Positions 27,689 to 38,258 of a stretch of DNA of 64,000 bases are shown piece after piece. The stretch is from Aquibium oceanicum (GTDB lineage: Bacteria > Pseudomonadota > Alphaproteobacteria > Rhizobiales > Rhizobiaceae). The notes under the pieces were generated by a model. It did not search any database. It was not told the origin of the DNA and was given only the letters and a program-made list of their open reading frames with translations. Within the stretch, counting starts at the first letter, position 1. Each line of letters begins with the position of its first letter. A program made the position numbers and the translations under genes. The stretch is from assembly GCF_001889605.1 (NCBI RefSeq), contig NZ_CP018171.1, positions 2,750,501 through 2,814,500 of the forward strand, read 5' to 3'.

Positions 27689-28900
27689 ATGAGTGCCGAA
27701 GCACAGAAGAAGCGCATTGCGCTGATTTCGACCGACCGCGAGTTCGTCAAGGAAACCCGCGTCGCCTTCGCGACGTCCGAGGCGATCGAACTGGTCGTCA
27801 TCGAGAAGCCCGTCGCCGAGTTGCGCGGCGAGGTTCAGCAGGCTGAAGCCGGAGCGATCATCGTCGATATCGACGCGTCGCAAATCGGCGACATCGAGGC
27901 CCTCCAGCGGCTGATCCGGAAGCTGGAAGGTCGGACGCCGGTGGTGGTGGTAACCGCCAGCTTCAATGCCGCGGCGGCCCGCATGCTGGTCCAGCTCAAG
28001 GTCGCCGATTTCCTCGTCAAGCCGGTGACGACCGCCGATCTAGTCCGTTCCGGCATCCGCGCGCTGCATGGACCAGGCCGGGAGGAAAATCCCGAGGCGC
28101 AGATCCACACCTTCGTCCCTGCCGCGGGCGGGGTCGGCAACACCACACTCGCCCTCCAAACGGCGTTTCAGCTGCACAACTCTGTCCTGCACGGTGCTTC
28201 CACCTGCGTGGTCGACCTCAATCTCCAGCAGGGCGCGTGCGCAGAGTATCTCGACCTCGAGCCGCGCTTCGATATCTCGGAAGTCGAAAGCCAGCCCGAG
28301 CGGCTCGACCGCCAGCTTCTCGACGTGATGCTTTCCAAGCACGCCAGCGGCCTCTGCGTGCTGGCCGCGCCGACGAGCCCCACCGAGATGCGCACCTTCG
28401 ACACCGAGATCGTGGTGCGCATGCTCGATCTCGTGTCGGCCTATTTCGACAACGTCGTGATCGACATGCCGCGCACCTGGTTTCCGTGGACGGAAGCCGT
28501 GCTGCTCGGCTCCAACAAGCTCTACATCGTCACGGAGATGACGGTGCCGTGCCTGCGCCAGACGCAGCGGCTGATCCAGGCTTTTCACCAGACGGTGGGC
28601 AGGGAAGTGCATCCCGGCGTCATCGTGAACCGCTTCGAGCAGCGCCGCTTCGAGAACGGTGTCAAGCAGTCCGACGTGGAGGAGCTGCTGGGAGAGCACT
28701 TCGTCGGCGGAATATCGAACAATTACAAGCTCGTACGCGAGGCCGTCGACCGCGGCGTTCCGCTGCACGAGATCGATCCGGAGGCGAACGTGGTCAAGGA
28801 CCTGAAGCGCATCATCCTGCCGGACGAAGCGAAAGCGGTGGCGACCAGGTCCCGGTCGCTGTTCGGCTACCGGCCGGGCTTCCTGAAGAAGGCCGGGTAG
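27689..28900 (+). CDS. cpaE: Pilus assembly ATPase-like protein CpaE (TadZ)
   Basis: A 403-residue protein with an N-terminal receiver-like domain lacking a clear phosphorylation pocket (residues about 8-125; KPVTTADLVR near its end) and a MinD/ParA-type domain. The P-loop region reads GGVGNTTLALQTAF at about 147-160, with Asn151 where canonical ATPases have Lys. Such degenerate P-loops are known in the TadZ family, which localises the pilus machine to the pole. It starts 9 bases after the lipoprotein gene and precedes cpaF. Confidence 0.92.
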   Translation: MSAEAQKKRIALISTDREFVKETRVAFATSEAIELVVIEKPVAELRGEVQQAEAGAIIVDIDASQIGDIEALQRLIRKLEGRTPVVVVTASFNAAAARMLVQLKVADFLVKPVTTADLVRSGIRALHGPGREENPEAQIHTFVPAAGGVGNTTLALQTAFQLHNSVLHGASTCVVDLNLQQGACAEYLDLEPRFDISEVESQPERLDRQLLDVMLSKHASGLCVLAAPTSPTEMRTFDTEIVVRMLDLVSAYFDNVVIDMPRTWFPWTEAVLLGSNKLYIVTEMTVPCLRQTQRLIQAFHQTVGREVHPGVIVNRFEQRRFENGVKQSDVEELLGEHFVGGISNNYKLVREAVDRGVPLHEIDPEANVVKDLKRIILPDEAKAVATRSRSLFGYRPGFLKKAG

Positions 28901-28921
28901 GGACAGGAAACGACGCAGATC

Positions 28922-30349
28922 ATGTCGAGCCGATTTTCAGCACTGCAGAACCGCACGATCGCGACCGAAACCAGGCCGGAAACGCCGGTTGCCGAGCGGT
29001 CGAAGCCGGTCGTCATCCCGACCACCCGCAAACCGGAGCCCAAACCCGACGCGGCCGCCGCGCAGCCGAAGACCTCGAACCGGGTCATGGAGGCGCGCGG
29101 CCGTATCCACCGCATGCTCATCGAGGAGATCAACCTCGTGGCGCTGGAGAAGCTGCCGCGCGACGAGATGCGCCGCCAGGTGCACGACTTCGTTTCCGAG
29201 AAGACGCGCGAGGAGCGCATGGCGATCAACGTCGCCGAGCTGGACGATCTCGTGGACGACATCGTCGACGAAATGGTCGGCCTCGGGCCGCTGGAGCCGC
29301 TGTTGAAGGATCCGTCGATCAACGACATCCTGATCAACGGCCATGAGAACTGCTTCGTCGAAAGGCATGGAAAGCTTCAGCAAATCCACGTTCCGTTCAA
29401 GGACGAGGCGCACCTCCTGCGCATCATCGGAAAGATCGTCGCGGCGGTCGGACGGCGGGTCGACGAATCCTCGCCCATGGTCGACGCGCGCATGCTCGAC
29501 GGGTCGCGCTTCAATGCCGCCATCCGCCCGGTCGGCGTCGACGGGCCGCTGGTGTCGATCCGGAAATTCTCCAAGAACAAGCTCGGGCTGCACAAGCTGG
29601 TCGAGTTCGGCGCGATCACGCAGCCGATGGCGGAGGTACTCGCGGCGGCGGTGCATGCCCGCAAGACGACGATCATCTCCGGTGGCACGGGCACCGGCAA
29701 GACGACGATGCTCAACGCCCTGTCGGCCTTCATCCCCGAGGACGAGCGCCTCATCACCATCGAGGACGCGGCGGAGCTGCAGCTCCAGCAGCCGCACGTC
29801 GCGCGCATGGAAACGCGTCCGCCCAACATCGAGGGCAATGGCGAGATCAGGCAGCGCGACCTCGTCAAGAACGCGCTGCGCATGCGCCCCGACCGCGTCA
29901 TCCTGGGCGAGTGCCGCGGCGAGGAAGCGTTCGACATGCTCCAGGCGATGAACACGGGCCACGAAGGCTCGATGGCCACGATCCATGCCAACACGCCGCG
30001 CGACGCCATCGGCCGCCTCGAACAGATGCTCGGCATGACCGGCATGCCGATGACCGTCTCCTCGATCCGCAGCCAGATCGCCAGCGCGCTCGACATCATC
30101 GTCCAGCTCACCCGCCTTTCCGACGGCAAGCGCAAGGTGACGAGCGTCGCCGAAGTGACGGGTATGGAAGGCGACGTTATCCAGATGCAGGAAATCTTCC
30201 GCTTCGTGCGTACAGCCACCGAGAATGACGGCAAGATCGTCGGCCATTTCGAGGCGACTGGCATCCGGCCGCGTTTCCTCGACGACCTGAAGGCGATGGG
30301 CATCGAGTTCCCCGGCAAGTATTTCGAGCCGGGTCGGCCGCAGGAGTAG
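28922..30349 (+). CDS. cpaF: Pilus assembly ATPase CpaF (TadA)
   Basis: A 475-residue type II/IV secretion ATPase. A disordered N-terminus (about 60 residues) leads to the N-domain ([32 protein letters not shown]). Walker A is [14 protein letters not shown] near residue 258. Asp box and Walker B-type sequences follow ([57 protein letters not shown]). It powers Flp pilus extension and probably retraction. Length and motifs are complete. Confidence 0.96.
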   Translation: MSSRFSALQNRTIATETRPETPVAERSKPVVIPTTRKPEPKPDAAAAQPKTSNRVMEARGRIHRMLIEEINLVALEKLPRDEMRRQVHDFVSEKTREERMAINVAELDDLVDDIVDEMVGLGPLEPLLKDPSINDILINGHENCFVERHGKLQQIHVPFKDEAHLLRIIGKIVAAVGRRVDESSPMVDARMLDGSRFNAAIRPVGVDGPLVSIRKFSKNKLGLHKLVEFGAITQPMAEVLAAAVHARKTTIISGGTGTGKTTMLNALSAFIPEDERLITIEDAAELQLQQPHVARMETRPPNIEGNGEIRQRDLVKNALRMRPDRVILGECRGEEAFDMLQAMNTGHEGSMATIHANTPRDAIGRLEQMLGMTGMPMTVSSIRSQIASALDIIVQLTRLSDGKRKVTSVAEVTGMEGDVIQMQEIFRFVRTATENDGKIVGHFEATGIRPRFLDDLKAMGIEFPGKYFEPGRPQE

Positions 30350-30352
30350 ACC

Positions 30353-31318
30353 GTGGTCGAGGAGTTCACCACCGTACACCTGGTCTACGCCGCGGCCGCG
30401 ATCTGCGGCATCCTGATCGCCGAGGCCGCGTACCTGCTCTTTGCCGGCCGCAGCGACCGGCGCAGCACGATCAACCGCCGCATGAAGCTGCAGCAGTCCC
30501 AGCTCAGCCAGGAACAGGTGCTGATCCAGCTGCGCAAGGAGCGCGGCGTCGGCACCTCCCGTTCGGTCTTCTCGCTTGCCCGCCTTCGCGATCTGCGCAC
30601 GCAATCAGGGCTGGTGATGCCGCTGGCGAAGTTCCTGATGGCGACGTCCGGCGTGGCATTCGCGCTCGTCCTCGGTGCCATCGCCATGGGGCTTTCGATG
30701 CGCTTCGGCCTTCTCGCGCTCCCGCCGCTGACGCTGGCGCTGCCCTTCCTGGTGCTGCGCTTCCTGCGCAAGAAGCGGCACAAGCGCTTCGGCATCCAGC
30801 TTCCGGAGGCGCTGGAATTGATCACCCGAAGCCTTAAGGCCGGACATCCCGTGCCGGTGGCAATCGCCATGGTGGCGCGCGAGATGCCGGATCCCATCGG
30901 GACGGAGTTCGGTCTAATCGCCGACGAAGTGACGTATGGTTCCGACCTTGTGACGGCGCTCAACAACATGTTCCAGCGGGTCGGACACGAAGACCTTCCG
31001 CTGTTCGTCACCGCCGTCTCGATCCAGGCCACGACGGGCGGCAACCTGCGCGAGATCCTCGATGGGCTGGCGACCGTGATCCGCGAGCGCGGCAAGCTGC
31101 GGCGCAAGGTAAAGTCGATTTCCACCGAAGGCCGCATGTCGGCCTACATCCTGACGGCGGTTCCCATGTTGCTCGCGCTCGCCATGCTCATCCTGGTGCC
31201 AGACATGTACGGCGCGGTGATCGGCGAGCCGCTTACCTGGTATCTGCTGGGGGCGACCGGCTTCTGGCTGTTCCTCGGCAATTTCATGATGTTCAAGATG
31301 GCGTCCTTCCGGTTCTGA
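30353..31318 (+). CDS. tadB: Flp pilus inner-membrane platform protein TadB
   Basis: A 321-residue T2SSF-domain protein with an N-terminal membrane helix (about 8-28), two further helices (about 92-140) and two at the C-terminus (about 263-283 and 293-315). The T2SSF domain carries [36 protein letters not shown] and [42 protein letters not shown]. It begins with GTG, 3 bases after cpaF. With TadC it forms the platform that CpaF acts on. Confidence 0.94.
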   Translation: MVEEFTTVHLVYAAAAICGILIAEAAYLLFAGRSDRRSTINRRMKLQQSQLSQEQVLIQLRKERGVGTSRSVFSLARLRDLRTQSGLVMPLAKFLMATSGVAFALVLGAIAMGLSMRFGLLALPPLTLALPFLVLRFLRKKRHKRFGIQLPEALELITRSLKAGHPVPVAIAMVAREMPDPIGTEFGLIADEVTYGSDLVTALNNMFQRVGHEDLPLFVTAVSIQATTGGNLREILDGLATVIRERGKLRRKVKSISTEGRMSAYILTAVPMLLALAMLILVPDMYGAVIGEPLTWYLLGATGFWLFLGNFMMFKMASFRF

Positions 31319-31319
31319 C

Positions 31320-32282
31320 ATGCTGGAGCACCTCGCATCCTTCTCGGGAATAGGACCGACGGCCATCGCCGCGCTAGCGTTGCTCCTGTTGGGCGGAGGC
31401 GCGCTCGCCTGGCCCATGCTCGCCGGCGACAGCGCCAAGAGCGACGTCAAACGGCGGCTGCGCGTTGAAGGGCTGGCAGAGGAGGACGGCGCAAGCCGGA
31501 CCGAGCGCCGCGGCCGCAAGAGCGCGGTTCAGGACAAGGCGGTGAAGACCGCGCAGGAATTCTACGCCAAGAGCGATCCGAAAAGCGTCGCGCGCATCCG
31601 CCTGAAGCTGATCCAGGCGGGCTACATGGATCCGAGCGCCGTCGGCAACTTCTTCCTGTGCCGTTTCGGCGGCCTTTTGGCGGGTGCCGTCGCCGGCTTC
31701 GTCCTTGTGAACATTCTCGGCTTCGGTTCGTCGCCCCTGGAGCGCTGGGGGACTATCGGCGCGCTGGCGATCTTCGGCTACTTCCTCCCGGGGCTGGTGC
31801 TGTCGCGCATCGTATCGGCGCGCATGGCGGAGTATCGCAACGGTTTCCCCGACTTCATGGATTTGATGATCGTGTGCTGCGACGCCGGCATGAGCATGGA
31901 AGCCGGCATCGAACGTGTGGCGCGCGAAATCTCGGTCACCTATCCCTCGCTCGGGCAGAACCTCCAGCTCGTCTCGATCGAGCTTCGGGCCGGGCGCGGC
32001 ATGGACGATGCACTGAAATCGCTCGGGGACCGGCTCTGCCTGGAGGAAGTCCGTTCCTTCGCCACGCTCCTGCAGCAGTCGCGGGAACTCGGTACCAGCC
32101 TGTCGGGCGCGCTGCGCGTCTTTTCGGACGACATGCGCAACAAGCGCATGTCCGTCGCCGAGGAGAAAGCACATGCGCTGCCGGCCAAGATGTCCGTCCC
32201 CGTGACGGTGTGCATCCTCCCCGTCGTCATCCTGATCGCAATCATCCCCGTGATCGTGAAGTACTCGGTCGGCATCGAGTGA
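31320..32282 (+). CDS. tadC: Flp pilus inner-membrane platform protein TadC
   Basis: A 320-residue T2SSF-domain protein, paralogous to TadB. It has an N-terminal helix, RIRLKLIQAGYMDPSAVGNFFLCRFGGLLAG, and PDFMDLMIVCCDAGMSMEAGIERVAREI near residue 175, followed by FATLLQQSRELGTSLSGALRVFSDDMRNKRMSVAEEKAHALPAKM and a last helix (VCILPVVILIAIIPVIV). It starts 1 base after the tadB stop, so translation is coupled. Confidence 0.94.
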   Translation: MLEHLASFSGIGPTAIAALALLLLGGGALAWPMLAGDSAKSDVKRRLRVEGLAEEDGASRTERRGRKSAVQDKAVKTAQEFYAKSDPKSVARIRLKLIQAGYMDPSAVGNFFLCRFGGLLAGAVAGFVLVNILGFGSSPLERWGTIGALAIFGYFLPGLVLSRIVSARMAEYRNGFPDFMDLMIVCCDAGMSMEAGIERVAREISVTYPSLGQNLQLVSIELRAGRGMDDALKSLGDRLCLEEVRSFATLLQQSRELGTSLSGALRVFSDDMRNKRMSVAEEKAHALPAKMSVPVTVCILPVVILIAIIPVIVKYSVGIE

Positions 32283-32401
32283 GCCGTCTGGTTAACGGCT
32301 CGTGATCTTGTTCCCGCAAAATCCGCGCAGTCGCCAAACCGGGGTTTAACGCGCGCCTGTTATGGTCCGGAATCGAGGACGTGCATTCGGGGGCAGGGGC
32401 C

Positions 32402-32878
32402 ATGACCACTCATTCCAGGCACATCGTTGCCGCCATCGCGCTGACCGTTCTGGCGCTGACGGGCTGCAGCAACACGACCGGTGGGATCGACACGACGCAG
32501 ACGACGGCAATCGCCGGGTACGGCGACGTCAGCCAGAAGGATCTCGCGGCCGGCAAGCTCAATTTCCGCGAGGCGAACTACGGGTTGGCCGAGAAGCACT
32601 TCCGCAAGGCGGTGGAGTTGCGCGCCGACAACGCCGAAGCCTGGCTTGGTCTTGCCGCCTCATACGACCAACTCGGCCGGTTCGACTTTGCCGACCGCGC
32701 CTATGACCAGCTGGTCAAGCTGGCGGGGCGCCAGCCGCGCGTCGTTTCCAACATGGGCTATTCGCACTATCTGCGCGGCAACCCCGCCAAGGCGCGGGCG
32801 CTGCTCGAGGAGGCACGCCGCTCGCTGCCCGGCGATGTCGTGATCGAGGCCAACCTGGCGCTGCTCGACAAGGCCTGA
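32402..32878 (+). CDS. tadD: TPR lipoprotein TadD
   Basis: A 158-residue outer-membrane lipoprotein: signal peptide with lipobox LALTGC (Cys about residue 22) followed by tetratricopeptide repeats (REANYGLAEKHFRKAVELRADNAEAWLGLAASYDQLGRFDFADRAYDQL and a third repeat). TadD proteins are pilotins or assembly factors of Flp pili. The preferred ATG has GGGGCAGGGG upstream; an ATG 21 bases earlier is possible. It lies 119 bases after tadC and closes the cluster. No flp pilin, cpaA peptidase, tadE or tadF gene is present here. Confidence 0.88.
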   Translation: MTTHSRHIVAAIALTVLALTGCSNTTGGIDTTQTTAIAGYGDVSQKDLAAGKLNFREANYGLAEKHFRKAVELRADNAEAWLGLAASYDQLGRFDFADRAYDQLVKLAGRQPRVVSNMGYSHYLRGNPAKARALLEEARRSLPGDVVIEANLALLDKA

Positions 32879-32885
32879 CGTCCCT

Positions 32886-34007
32886 TCAGTGCGCCGTGGC
32901 ACGGGTGCCGCGGGCGAATGCACGGCGCGCCCTTGTGCTCGCCGTCGCGAGCATGGCGACGAGCGCCGGCCGCGCGGGTGTCTCCACGAACCGCCAGACC
33001 GCCCACGAGAGCGCCAGCATCCCCATTGTGACGAGAGCCACGGCCGGCCAGCGCCCGAGGTCCGGTGCAACCGCATTGATGGCTGCGTAGCCGATGTGCT
33101 GGTGCAGTAGGTAGAGCGGGTATGTCATCCCGCCGAGCGCCAGCACCATGGGTGTCGCGGGCACTGTTCTGTGGAACCGGATGGCGAGGATCGCAACCGC
33201 GAAGAGCGCGACGTTGGCGGCCAGCAGGTTCGGCAGCGCGATGGCTTCGCCGTAGTGCACCAGCATCCATTCCCGCCCCGGAAGCAGCATGTTGCACGAG
33301 AGCAGGAAGCTCGCGGCCAGAAGCAGCAGCGTCTCGGCGGATCGGCCGTGCTTCCAGACGTGCTGGAGCAGGATGCCACTCGCGAACCACGGCGCGTATT
33401 CGGTGATGAAGAGCATGCGCATCGCGCCGCTGCCGACGAAGAACTCGTTGAGCACCGAAAGCGCCAGCCAGCCGGCGACAAGCGCGATCTTCCAGCGGTC
33501 GAAGACCCCGAGGACCAGCGCAAGCGCGACCCAGCCGTAGAAGACGAGCTCGAGCACGATCGACCAGTAGACGCCGTCCATGAAGGGTTGCCCAAGCGCC
33601 GGCGACAGGATTATCAGGTTGGCCGCGAATTGCTCCGGGCTCGCCGGCAGGCGCGGATCGGCGACGACCCACAGCACCGCGAAGGTGATCGCCATGCAGG
33701 CGAGGAAGCCGGGATAGATGCGTGCGAAGCGGGCGATGGCAAAGGACTGCCAGTCGCGCCCGTCCGCCGACCAGGCGATGACGAAGCCACTGATGAGAAA
33801 GAACAGGTGGACCCCGAGGTAGCCGTAGATCGCGACCGGCGCCGCCTCGGGATAGGCGGTGTCGAGGTAGGAGTCGCCCGCAGCGCCGCGATAGAGATAA
33901 TGGAAGCCGATCACCGCCAAGGCCGCGACGAGGCGCAGGAGATCGAGCGTGGCGAAGCGGTCGCTTTTCGCTGCGGTCCGTCTGCTGTCGGATGCGGATG
34001 CGGCCAT
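32886..34007 (-). CDS. Membrane acyltransferase (acyltransferase 3 family)
   Basis: A 373-residue protein with about ten membrane helices. The start FATLDLLRLVAALAVIGFHYLYRG holds the family's R and catalytic-type His (GFHYLY). Further marks are YLGVHLFFLISGFVIAWSA, FAIARFARIYPGF and YWSIVLELVFYGW with the conserved S-x-x-x-E-x-x-F-Y. Such enzymes acylate surface polysaccharides, lipids or macrolides; no polysaccharide gene adjoins to indicate the substrate. It is convergent with tadD, only 7 bases apart. A TTAA-N7-TTAA motif lies about 63 bases before its ATG. Confidence 0.88.
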   Translation of the reverse strand: MAASASDSRRTAAKSDRFATLDLLRLVAALAVIGFHYLYRGAAGDSYLDTAYPEAAPVAIYGYLGVHLFFLISGFVIAWSADGRDWQSFAIARFARIYPGFLACMAITFAVLWVVADPRLPASPEQFAANLIILSPALGQPFMDGVYWSIVLELVFYGWVALALVLGVFDRWKIALVAGWLALSVLNEFFVGSGAMRMLFITEYAPWFASGILLQHVWKHGRSAETLLLLAASFLLSCNMLLPGREWMLVHYGEAIALPNLLAANVALFAVAILAIRFHRTVPATPMVLALGGMTYPLYLLHQHIGYAAINAVAPDLGRWPAVALVTMGMLALSWAVWRFVETPARPALVAMLATASTRARRAFARGTRATAH

Positions 34008-34069
34008 TCGGGGCTCCTGTCTTTCAGGCCCGGAAAATAGCGCTTTCGGTTGCCGCTCGGGGAACTTCC

Positions 34070-34084
34070 TTAATTAACCATTAA
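34070..34084 (-). promoter_or_regulatory. Candidate CtrA box upstream of the acyltransferase
   Basis: TTAA (34070-34073), seven bases (TTAACCA), TTAA (34081-34084) is a perfect match to the alphaproteobacterial CtrA consensus TTAA-N7-TTAA, and the 8-mer TTAACCAT is also present. It lies 63-77 bases before the acyltransferase ATG, a promoter-like position. The rimO stop is only 6 bases away, so the site most likely serves the acyltransferase. Confidence 0.5.
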
Positions 34085-34090
34085 CCGGCC

Positions 34091-35404
34091 TCAGGCGGCC
34101 TGGCCGTAGAGGTCATAGGCGTCGGCCTCGTCGATCTTCACCGTCACGATGTCGCCGACGCGCAGCGGCCTCCGCGACTGGACGTGTACGGCGCCGTCGA
34201 TCTCCGGGGCATCGTAGCGGCTGCGGCCCTTGGCAGCCGTGCCGTTCGCCTCGTCGATGATCACGGGCAGGCGCTTGCCGACCTTCTTCTTCAGGAGGTT
34301 GGCCGAGATCTTCTGCTGTCGGGCCATGAAGCGGTTCCAGCGCGTTTCCTTGATCTCCTCCGGCACCTCGGGCAGCCCCAACTCCTCGGACCGCGCACCG
34401 CCGACCGGCTCGTACTTGAAGCACCCCGCGCGGTCGATCTTCGCCTCGTCCAGCCAGTCGAGCAGCATCTCGAAATCCTCCTCCGTCTCGCCAGGGAAAC
34501 CGACGATGAAGGTGGAGCGAAGCGCGAGGTCGGGGCAGATCTCGCGCCAGCGGGCGATGCGCTCGAGCGTCTTTTCCTGGTGCGCCGGTCGGCGCATGTT
34601 CTTCAGCACTTGCGGCGAGGCGTGCTGGAAGGGGATATCGAGATAGGGCAGGATCTTGCGCTCGGCCATCAGCGGGATGACCTCATCGACATGCGGGTAG
34701 GGGTAGACGTAATGCATGCGCACCCAGACACCGAGCGAGCCGAGTTCGTTCGACAGGTCGAGGAACTTCGCCCGCACCTCGCGGTCGTGCCAAAGGCTGG
34801 TCGCGTATTTGACGTCGACGCCGTAGGCGCTCGTATCCTGCGAGATCACCAGCAGTTCCTTCACCCCCGCGTTCACTAGCCTTTCGGCCTCGCGCAGCAC
34901 GTCGGCGGCGGGCCGCGAGGCGAGGTCGCCACGCAGCGCCGGGATGATGCAGAAGGAACAGCGGTTGTTGCAGCCCTCCGAAATCTTCAGATAGGCGTAG
35001 TGGCGCGGGGTCAGCCTGACGCCCTGCGGCGGGATCAGGTCCACGAAGGGCTCGTGCGCCGGCGGCGCCGCTTCGTGCACGGCGGCCATCACGCTCTCGT
35101 AGGCCTGCGGCCCGGTGATCGCCAGCACGTTGGGGTGTTTCTCGCGGATCAGCTCCGGCGTCGCGCCCATGCAGCCGGTGACGATCACCTTGCCGTTCTC
35201 CGACATCGCCTCGCCGATGGCGGCGAGCGACTCGTCGCGCGCGGAATCCAGGAAGCCGCAGGTGTTGACGACCACGAGGTCGGCACCATCGTGCTTGCGG
35301 GCGATCTCGTAGCCCTCGGCGCGCAGGCGGGTGAGGATGCGTTCGGAATCGACCAGCGCCTTGGGGCAACCGAGACTGACGAAGGAGACGCGCGGAGCGT
35401 TCAT
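34091..35404 (-). CDS. rimO: Ribosomal protein S12 methylthiotransferase RimO
   Basis: A 437-residue radical SAM enzyme that methylthiolates Asp88 of ribosomal protein S12. The N-terminal domain has three cluster cysteines (Cys13 in SLGCPK, Cys49 in VNTCGF, Cys78 in VTGCMG). The radical SAM motif is CNNRCSFC (Cys145, 149, 152). Family marks include [13 protein letters not shown] and [14 protein letters not shown], and a TRAM domain ends the protein. ATG 35404 gives [13 protein letters not shown]; an upstream ATG would add 14 residues unlike the family. Confidence 0.95.
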   Translation of the reverse strand: MNAPRVSFVSLGCPKALVDSERILTRLRAEGYEIARKHDGADLVVVNTCGFLDSARDESLAAIGEAMSENGKVIVTGCMGATPELIREKHPNVLAITGPQAYESVMAAVHEAAPPAHEPFVDLIPPQGVRLTPRHYAYLKISEGCNNRCSFCIIPALRGDLASRPAADVLREAERLVNAGVKELLVISQDTSAYGVDVKYATSLWHDREVRAKFLDLSNELGSLGVWVRMHYVYPYPHVDEVIPLMAERKILPYLDIPFQHASPQVLKNMRRPAHQEKTLERIARWREICPDLALRSTFIVGFPGETEEDFEMLLDWLDEAKIDRAGCFKYEPVGGARSEELGLPEVPEEIKETRWNRFMARQQKISANLLKKKVGKRLPVIIDEANGTAAKGRSRYDAPEIDGAVHVQSRRPLRVGDIVTVKIDEADAYDLYGQAA

Positions 35405-35643
35405 GGGACGGCTTTCGACATGATGTAAGGGAGTTGTCGCGCCCATAGCACACTTGGCGCGCCTGCGTCATCTGCCCTGACGCGACGCAGCCATGCGACG
35501 GTGCGGCTTGTCATAGCGTTGGTCCAGGGCGGGTTCGCGGTTGTCCTTCCATCCGGATAGCCACTAGAAGCGAACCGATCCGGCATCGCGGGCGCGATCC
35601 GCCCGCACCGCGCCGGATCGCTTAAGGGTTGTCGATCGGCCGG

Positions 35644-36888
35644 ATGTCCTTCTTCCTTTTCCTTCGCGACAATGCGCGCTGGCTCGCCGGCGGCTTCCTG
35701 ATGACCTTCTTTTCCTCCTTCGGCCAGACCTTCTTCATCTCGCTCTCGGCTGGAAACATCCGGACGGAGTACGGCCTCTCGCACGGCGATTTCGGCCTGA
35801 TCTACATGATCGCCACCTTGGGCAGCGCGCTGACGCTGCCGCGGCTCGGCCAGATCGTCGACCGCCATTCGGCCCGGCGAGTGGCCTTCCTCATCATGCC
35901 GATGCTGGCGCTGGCTGCGGTGCTGATGGCGTTCTCGCAGAACCTTATCCTGCTCGTGGTCACCATCTACATGCTGCGCCTGTTCGGGCAGGGAATGATG
36001 ACGCACAACGCCTTCACGGCCATGGCGCGTTGGTTCTCCGGCCAGCGCGGACGGGCCGTTTCGGTGACGACGCTCGGCCACAATGCCGGCGAGGCGGTCT
36101 TTCCGCTGCTCTTCGTCTTTGTCGCCGGGCTTGTCGGCTGGCGCAATTCCTGGCTCGTCGCGGCGGCGGTGCTGGTGCTGGTGGCGCTGCCGGCGATCGC
36201 CGGCCTGATCGCCGTCGATCGGGCGCCACGCGCCACCGATCCGGTTTCGCGCAAGACCGAGGCACGCGACTGGACGCGCGGCGAGGTGCTGCGCGATCCG
36301 CTGTTCTACCTCCTCCTGATGGGTGTCATGGCGCCGGGCTTCATCGGCACGACGATCTTCTTCCACCAGGTCTATCTGGTCGAGCTACGCGGCTGGTCGC
36401 TCGAGTTCTTCGCCACCTCCTTCACCTTCATGGCGGCGATGACGATCACCTTCGCGCTGGTCGCCGGACAACTCGTCGACCGGTTCTCCTCGGTGGCGCT
36501 GCTGCCGAGCTTCCTGGTCCCGCTCGGGCTCTCCTGCCTGACGCTCGGGCTGCTCGACGCGCAATGGGCGGCCTACGTCTTCATGGGGCTGCTCGGTATC
36601 TCTTACGGCTTCTCCTCGACGCTGTTCGGCTCGCTCTGGCCGGAGATCTACGGGCTGAAACACCTCGGCTCCATCCGCGCCATCACGGTGGCGATCCTCG
36701 TCTTCGCCACCGCCATGGGTCCCGGCCTCACCGGCTACCTGATCGACCTCGGCTTCCCGCTGCCGGGCCAGGTCGTGGTCATGGGCGTCTACTGCCTCGC
36801 CATGGTGGCGCTGATGACCTACGTGTCGGCACGCATCAAGGCGCGCGCCTTGCCAGCGCCGCGGGCTTCGGATACCTCGCGATCATGA
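35644..36888 (+). CDS. MFS transporter
   Basis: A 414-residue, 12-helix major facilitator. Helix 1 ([21 protein letters not shown]) and the loop 2-3 signature ([15 protein letters not shown]) are clear, with [24 protein letters not shown] in helix 4-5, the pattern of the oxalate/formate-antiporter-like and NarK-like groups. The substrate cannot be told. The ATG used follows CCGG-rich sequence; a TTG five codons upstream is possible. Its stop overlaps gltX by 4 bases (ATGA), an unusual operon partner for a tRNA synthetase. Confidence 0.88.
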   Translation: MSFFLFLRDNARWLAGGFLMTFFSSFGQTFFISLSAGNIRTEYGLSHGDFGLIYMIATLGSALTLPRLGQIVDRHSARRVAFLIMPMLALAAVLMAFSQNLILLVVTIYMLRLFGQGMMTHNAFTAMARWFSGQRGRAVSVTTLGHNAGEAVFPLLFVFVAGLVGWRNSWLVAAAVLVLVALPAIAGLIAVDRAPRATDPVSRKTEARDWTRGEVLRDPLFYLLLMGVMAPGFIGTTIFFHQVYLVELRGWSLEFFATSFTFMAAMTITFALVAGQLVDRFSSVALLPSFLVPLGLSCLTLGLLDAQWAAYVFMGLLGISYGFSSTLFGSLWPEIYGLKHLGSIRAITVAILVFATAMGPGLTGYLIDLGFPLPGQVVVMGVYCLAMVALMTYVSARIKARALPAPRASDTSRS

Positions 36889-38258
36889 CCGTCACCGTCC
36901 GCTTCGCTCCCTCGCCGACCGGCAACATCCACATCGGCAACGCGCGAACGGCGCTGTTCAACTGGCTGTTCGCCGAAAAGCACCGCGGCCGCTTCGTGCT
37001 TCGCTTCGACGACACCGACGCGGCGCGCTCGAAGCAGGAATACGCCGACCAGATCGTCTACGACCTGCACTGGCTCGGCATCTTTCCGGACATGATGGAG
37101 TACCAGTCCAAACGCGTCACGGCCTACGAGAATGCGGTCGAGAAACTGAAGCAGGCCGGGCTGCTCTACCCCTGCTACGAGACGCCGGAGGAACTGGAGC
37201 TCAAGCGCAAGATCAGGCTGTCGCGCAAGCTGCCGCCGATCTACGGCCGCGACGGGCTCGCCCATACCGACAAGGAGCGCGCCGAACTTGAGGCGGACGG
37301 GCGCAGGCCGCACTGGCGTTTCCTTTTGCCGAACTACAAGCGCGACCCGTTCGAAATGGTCCGCACCGACATCTCCTGGAACGACGTCGTGCGCGGCCAG
37401 GAGACGGTCGATCTGGGCTCGCTGTCCGATCCGGTCCTGATCCGCGAGGATGGCTCCTATCTCTACACGCTGCCTTCCGTCGTCGACGATATCGATTTCG
37501 GTATCACCCACGTCATCCGCGGCGACGACCACGTGACCAACACGGGGGTGCAGATCGCATTGTTCCGGGCGCTCGGCTCGCAGGAGCCAGAGTTCGGCCA
37601 CCACAACCTTCTGACCACGTCGAGCGGCGAGGCGCTATCCAAGCGCACGGGCTCGCTTTCGATCAAAGGCCTGCGCGAAGACGGAATCGAGCCCATGGCG
37701 ATCGCCTCCATGGCGGTTCTGACCGGAACGTCGGAGAACGTTACGCCGGAGAGCTCGCTGTCGGAACTGGCGCAGAAATTCGATCCCGCCGCGACGTCGC
37801 GCTCCTCCGCGAAGTTCGAGCCGGGCGATCTCGTCAACCTGAACCGGACGCTCCTGCAGGCAATGCCGTTCGGGGCTGCGCGGGACCGGCTGCTCGCCTA
37901 CGGCGTCTTCGGCGAGAAAGCCGAGGCCTTCTGGCTGGCTGTGCGCGGCAATCTCGACCGCTTGCCGGACGCCGAACCCTGGTGGCGCATCGTCACGGTG
38001 AAGCCTGAGCCGGGCGCCGAACTGAGCGACGAGGACACGGAGTTCCTCCGGACGGCGTTCGACCTGCTTCCGGAAGAGCCGTGGGACGCCGGCACGTTCA
38101 AGGCCTGGGTGGGCAGGATCCGTGAAGAGACCGGCCGCAAAGGCAAAGGGCTGTTCATGCCGATCCGGCTGGCCCTCACGGGACGGGATTCGGGGCCGGA
38201 GCTCGCAGATCTATTGCCGCTTCTGGGTCGGGAAGGAACGATGGCCCGACGACCCTGA
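36885..38258 (+). CDS. gltX: Glutamyl-tRNA synthetase
   Basis: A 457-residue class I synthetase. The HIGH-type motif is HIGN in [21 protein letters not shown], and the KMSKS-type loop is LSKRTG near residue 250. The anticodon-binding C-terminal domain is complete. Rhizobia usually carry two gltX copies, one specialised for glutamate and one able to charge tRNA-Gln for the transamidation route; sequence alone does not let me say which this is. The ATG is inside the MFS stop. The last 83 bases overlap the end of the convergent DUF2865 gene. Confidence 0.95.
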   Translation: MTVTVRFAPSPTGNIHIGNARTALFNWLFAEKHRGRFVLRFDDTDAARSKQEYADQIVYDLHWLGIFPDMMEYQSKRVTAYENAVEKLKQAGLLYPCYETPEELELKRKIRLSRKLPPIYGRDGLAHTDKERAELEADGRRPHWRFLLPNYKRDPFEMVRTDISWNDVVRGQETVDLGSLSDPVLIREDGSYLYTLPSVVDDIDFGITHVIRGDDHVTNTGVQIALFRALGSQEPEFGHHNLLTTSSGEALSKRTGSLSIKGLREDGIEPMAIASMAVLTGTSENVTPESSLSELAQKFDPAATSRSSAKFEPGDLVNLNRTLLQAMPFGAARDRLLAYGVFGEKAEAFWLAVRGNLDRLPDAEPWWRIVTVKPEPGAELSDEDTEFLRTAFDLLPEEPWDAGTFKAWVGRIREETGRKGKGLFMPIRLALTGRDSGPELADLLPLLGREGTMARRP

